The notes below the pieces were generated by a model. That model was not told the origin of the DNA. It saw only the letters and a list, made by a program, of their open reading frames with translations, and ran no database searches. A program made the position numbers and the translations under genes. From the NCBI GenBank assembly GCA_903910005.1, contig CAIVXW010000453.1:1-6291 (forward strand): a stretch of 6,291 nucleotides of DNA, given 5' to 3'. This stretch comes from an uncultured Methylococcaceae bacterium (GTDB lineage: Bacteria > Pseudomonadota > Gammaproteobacteria > Methylococcales > Methylococcaceae). This document shows, in pieces, positions 5,345 to 6,291 of the stretch (its first letter is position 1; every line of letters begins with the position of its first letter).

Positions 5345-5836
5345 TTACCCGCCCTGTTTTTCCGGGGCCGGTGGCGTGGCTTCCAGTTCCAGTTCGTAAC
5401 GGGCGTAATACTGTTCCAGTGACTCGCGGGTACCGTTTTCGGAAAAATCAGCATGATGCGAGGGAGGGGTGTAGTTTTTCTTCTGCATCTGGCGGATGGG
5501 ACACCACATCCGTTCGGTTTCGGCGGCAATTTTCTGTACGTAACGCAATACGCCATTGGCATAACTGCAATAGTAGCAGTTGAGCCGGTCAACGATATTG
5601 AGGGCTTCCAGCCCGGAGCGGCGAATCTGCATGAATTGCCCCCGCTCAATCCGGGGTATGCGGTAGAGCGGAAAGCAGACGGTCTGATACAGTGAGGCCA
5701 GGGCATCCAGCAGGGTAATGGGCAGGATGAGGGCATAGATGAAAGGCATTCCGAAAACCAGTTTGGCCAGACCAATGACTGGAAACAACTTGCCCTTGAA
5801 GGCATCAATTCGGTAGCTGTGATGTTCGCCGATCAT
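5345..5836 (-). CDS. Uncharacterised membrane-associated protein with CxxC and WCP motifs
   Basis: The function is unknown. The 163-residue protein has a polar N-terminus, then a long hydrophobic region (about 17-58, including VIGLAKLVFGMPFIYALILPITLLD in two parts) that could form one membrane helix or a hairpin. A basic amphipathic segment follows (RIERGQFMQIRRSGLEAL). Next is a cysteine cluster NCYYCSYANG (86-95: Cys87, Cys90) and, 22 residues later, ERMWCPI (108-114: Cys112). HH at 128-129 may add ligands. The C-terminus is polar and Pro/Glu-rich. From memory the pattern CxxCxYxNG...TExxWCPI recurs in a family of uncharacterised proteobacterial proteins, which suggests a metal or redox site near the membrane face. 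The start is well supported: the ATG lies one base after the desaturase TGA, with GGGAGA 8 bases upstream. Coupling to the desaturase suggests a role in membrane lipid modification or electron supply; that is inference. Confidence 0.8.
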   Translation of the reverse strand: MIGEHHSYRIDAFKGKLFPVIGLAKLVFGMPFIYALILPITLLDALASLYQTVCFPLYRIPRIERGQFMQIRRSGLEALNIVDRLNCYYCSYANGVLRYVQKIAAETERMWCPIRQMQKKNYTPPSHHADFSENGTRESLEQYYARYELELEATPPAPEKQGG

Positions 5837-5837
5837 G

Positions 5838-6291
5838 TCAGGAATCTCCCGTGGTAAGTACCGCTTTGCGGCTGAGGTTTTTTAATACCCGGAATGAATC
5901 CATAAAGGCTTGTGCCGGGCTGGTTTCGTTGTAAATGATGCCGTGCTTCTGACAAAACGTCCGGGTCACCGTTGCTGCCTCCGGTAACTTGTGCCAGGAA
6001 ATGGCCGGCCACAAATGATGTTCGGTCTGATAGGCCAGAACCCCCCAGAACCAGCGACCGAAGCGGCCATTGATGTTGCGGGTGGTATAGGTTTGCAGGG
6101 TCAGGCGATCCACCGGGTAAGTGCCATTGAGGGTGGGCAGGCCTACGTGATTGAGGGCAAACACCAGGCCGATACAGAAGCCGGCAATCAGGTATTTGTA
6201 CAGTAGCAGCAGCAGCCCCAGCCACAGGGGTTTGGCCATGAACAGGGCCATGTTGTTGATGAAGTAGCCTGAGACTATCAGCGCAATCACA
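5838..6291 (-). CDS. Membrane fatty acid desaturase, C-terminal part (5' end outside window)
   Basis: The open frame continues past the window edge, so the Met at 6290 is probably internal. About 150 residues are visible. They carry a hydrophobic pair of segments (about 1-17 and 22-46, the latter ending in GLVFALNHVGLP), then TYTTRNINGRFGRWFWGVLAYQ in two adjoining pieces, and the third histidine box QTEHHLWP (88-95, His91 and His92). Downstream RTFCQKHGIIYNETS (110-124) is also typical. The QxxHH form of the third box and this context resemble the acyl-lipid/acyl-CoA (delta-6-like) desaturase group of di-iron membrane enzymes, which insert a double bond using O2 and electrons from ferredoxin or cytochrome b5. 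The first two His boxes lie beyond the window, so position specificity cannot be judged. The gene runs into the CxxC protein with one base between. Confidence 0.88.
   Translation of the reverse strand, partial: VIALIVSGYFINNMALFMAKPLWLGLLLLLYKYLIAGFCIGLVFALNHVGLPTLNGTYPVDRLTLQTYTTRNINGRFGRWFWGVLAYQTEHHLWPAISWHKLPEAATVTRTFCQKHGIIYNETSPAQAFMDSFRVLKNLSRKAVLTTGDS
5845..5850 (-). promoter_or_regulatory. Ribosome-binding site GGGAGA for the CxxC protein, inside the desaturase 3' end
   Basis: On the minus strand GGGAGA ends 8 bases before the ATG at 5836 and lies within the last codons of the desaturase gene. The junction reads TGACATG (stop, one base, start). This fixes the start and supports coupled translation of the two genes. 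Confidence 0.55.

Overview
The window looks like ordinary chromosomal DNA from a moderately GC-rich gammaproteobacterium. ZapA, RatA, RdgC, the YggX iron-trafficking protein, MutY and a YbiS-type L,D-transpeptidase are all recognisable from conserved motifs, and RdgC together with YggX points to the beta/gamma-proteobacteria. I cannot name a genus. No tRNA, rRNA, CRISPR array, insertion sequence or phage gene is visible, and no gene appears broken. Coding density is very high. The longest non-coding stretch is 125 bases (1859-1983), so no gene-free stretch exceeds 300 bases.

Plus-strand block (1-3928): the 3' end of zapA (cell division), a short type-II NADH:quinone dehydrogenase-like flavoprotein, ratA (a START-domain protein of the Coq10 family), an intergenic region with a strong hairpin and a plausible sigma70 promoter, then rdgC (a DNA-binding modulator of RecA) followed 10 bases later by a secreted LysM plus YkuD L,D-transpeptidase. 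The dehydrogenase and ratA are adjacent and both are tied to quinones. rdgC and the transpeptidase look co-transcribed, with the transpeptidase ribosome-binding site overlapping the rdgC stop codon.

Minus-strand block (6291 down to 3907): the C-terminal part of a membrane fatty-acid desaturase (its 5' part lies outside the window), an uncharacterised membrane-associated protein with a CxxC and a WCP motif that starts one base after the desaturase stop, then mutY and yggX, which overlap by ATGA. mutY-yggX is a known oxidative-damage pair: an Fe-S adenine glycosylase and an iron/Fe-S protection protein. The two blocks converge, and the transpeptidase and yggX reading frames overlap tail to tail by 22 bases.

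No clearly new multi-gene system is visible. The best leads are the uncharacterised cysteine-motif protein coupled to the desaturase, the dehydrogenase-ratA pairing with its altered NAD-site residue, and the nested inverted repeats in front of rdgC.
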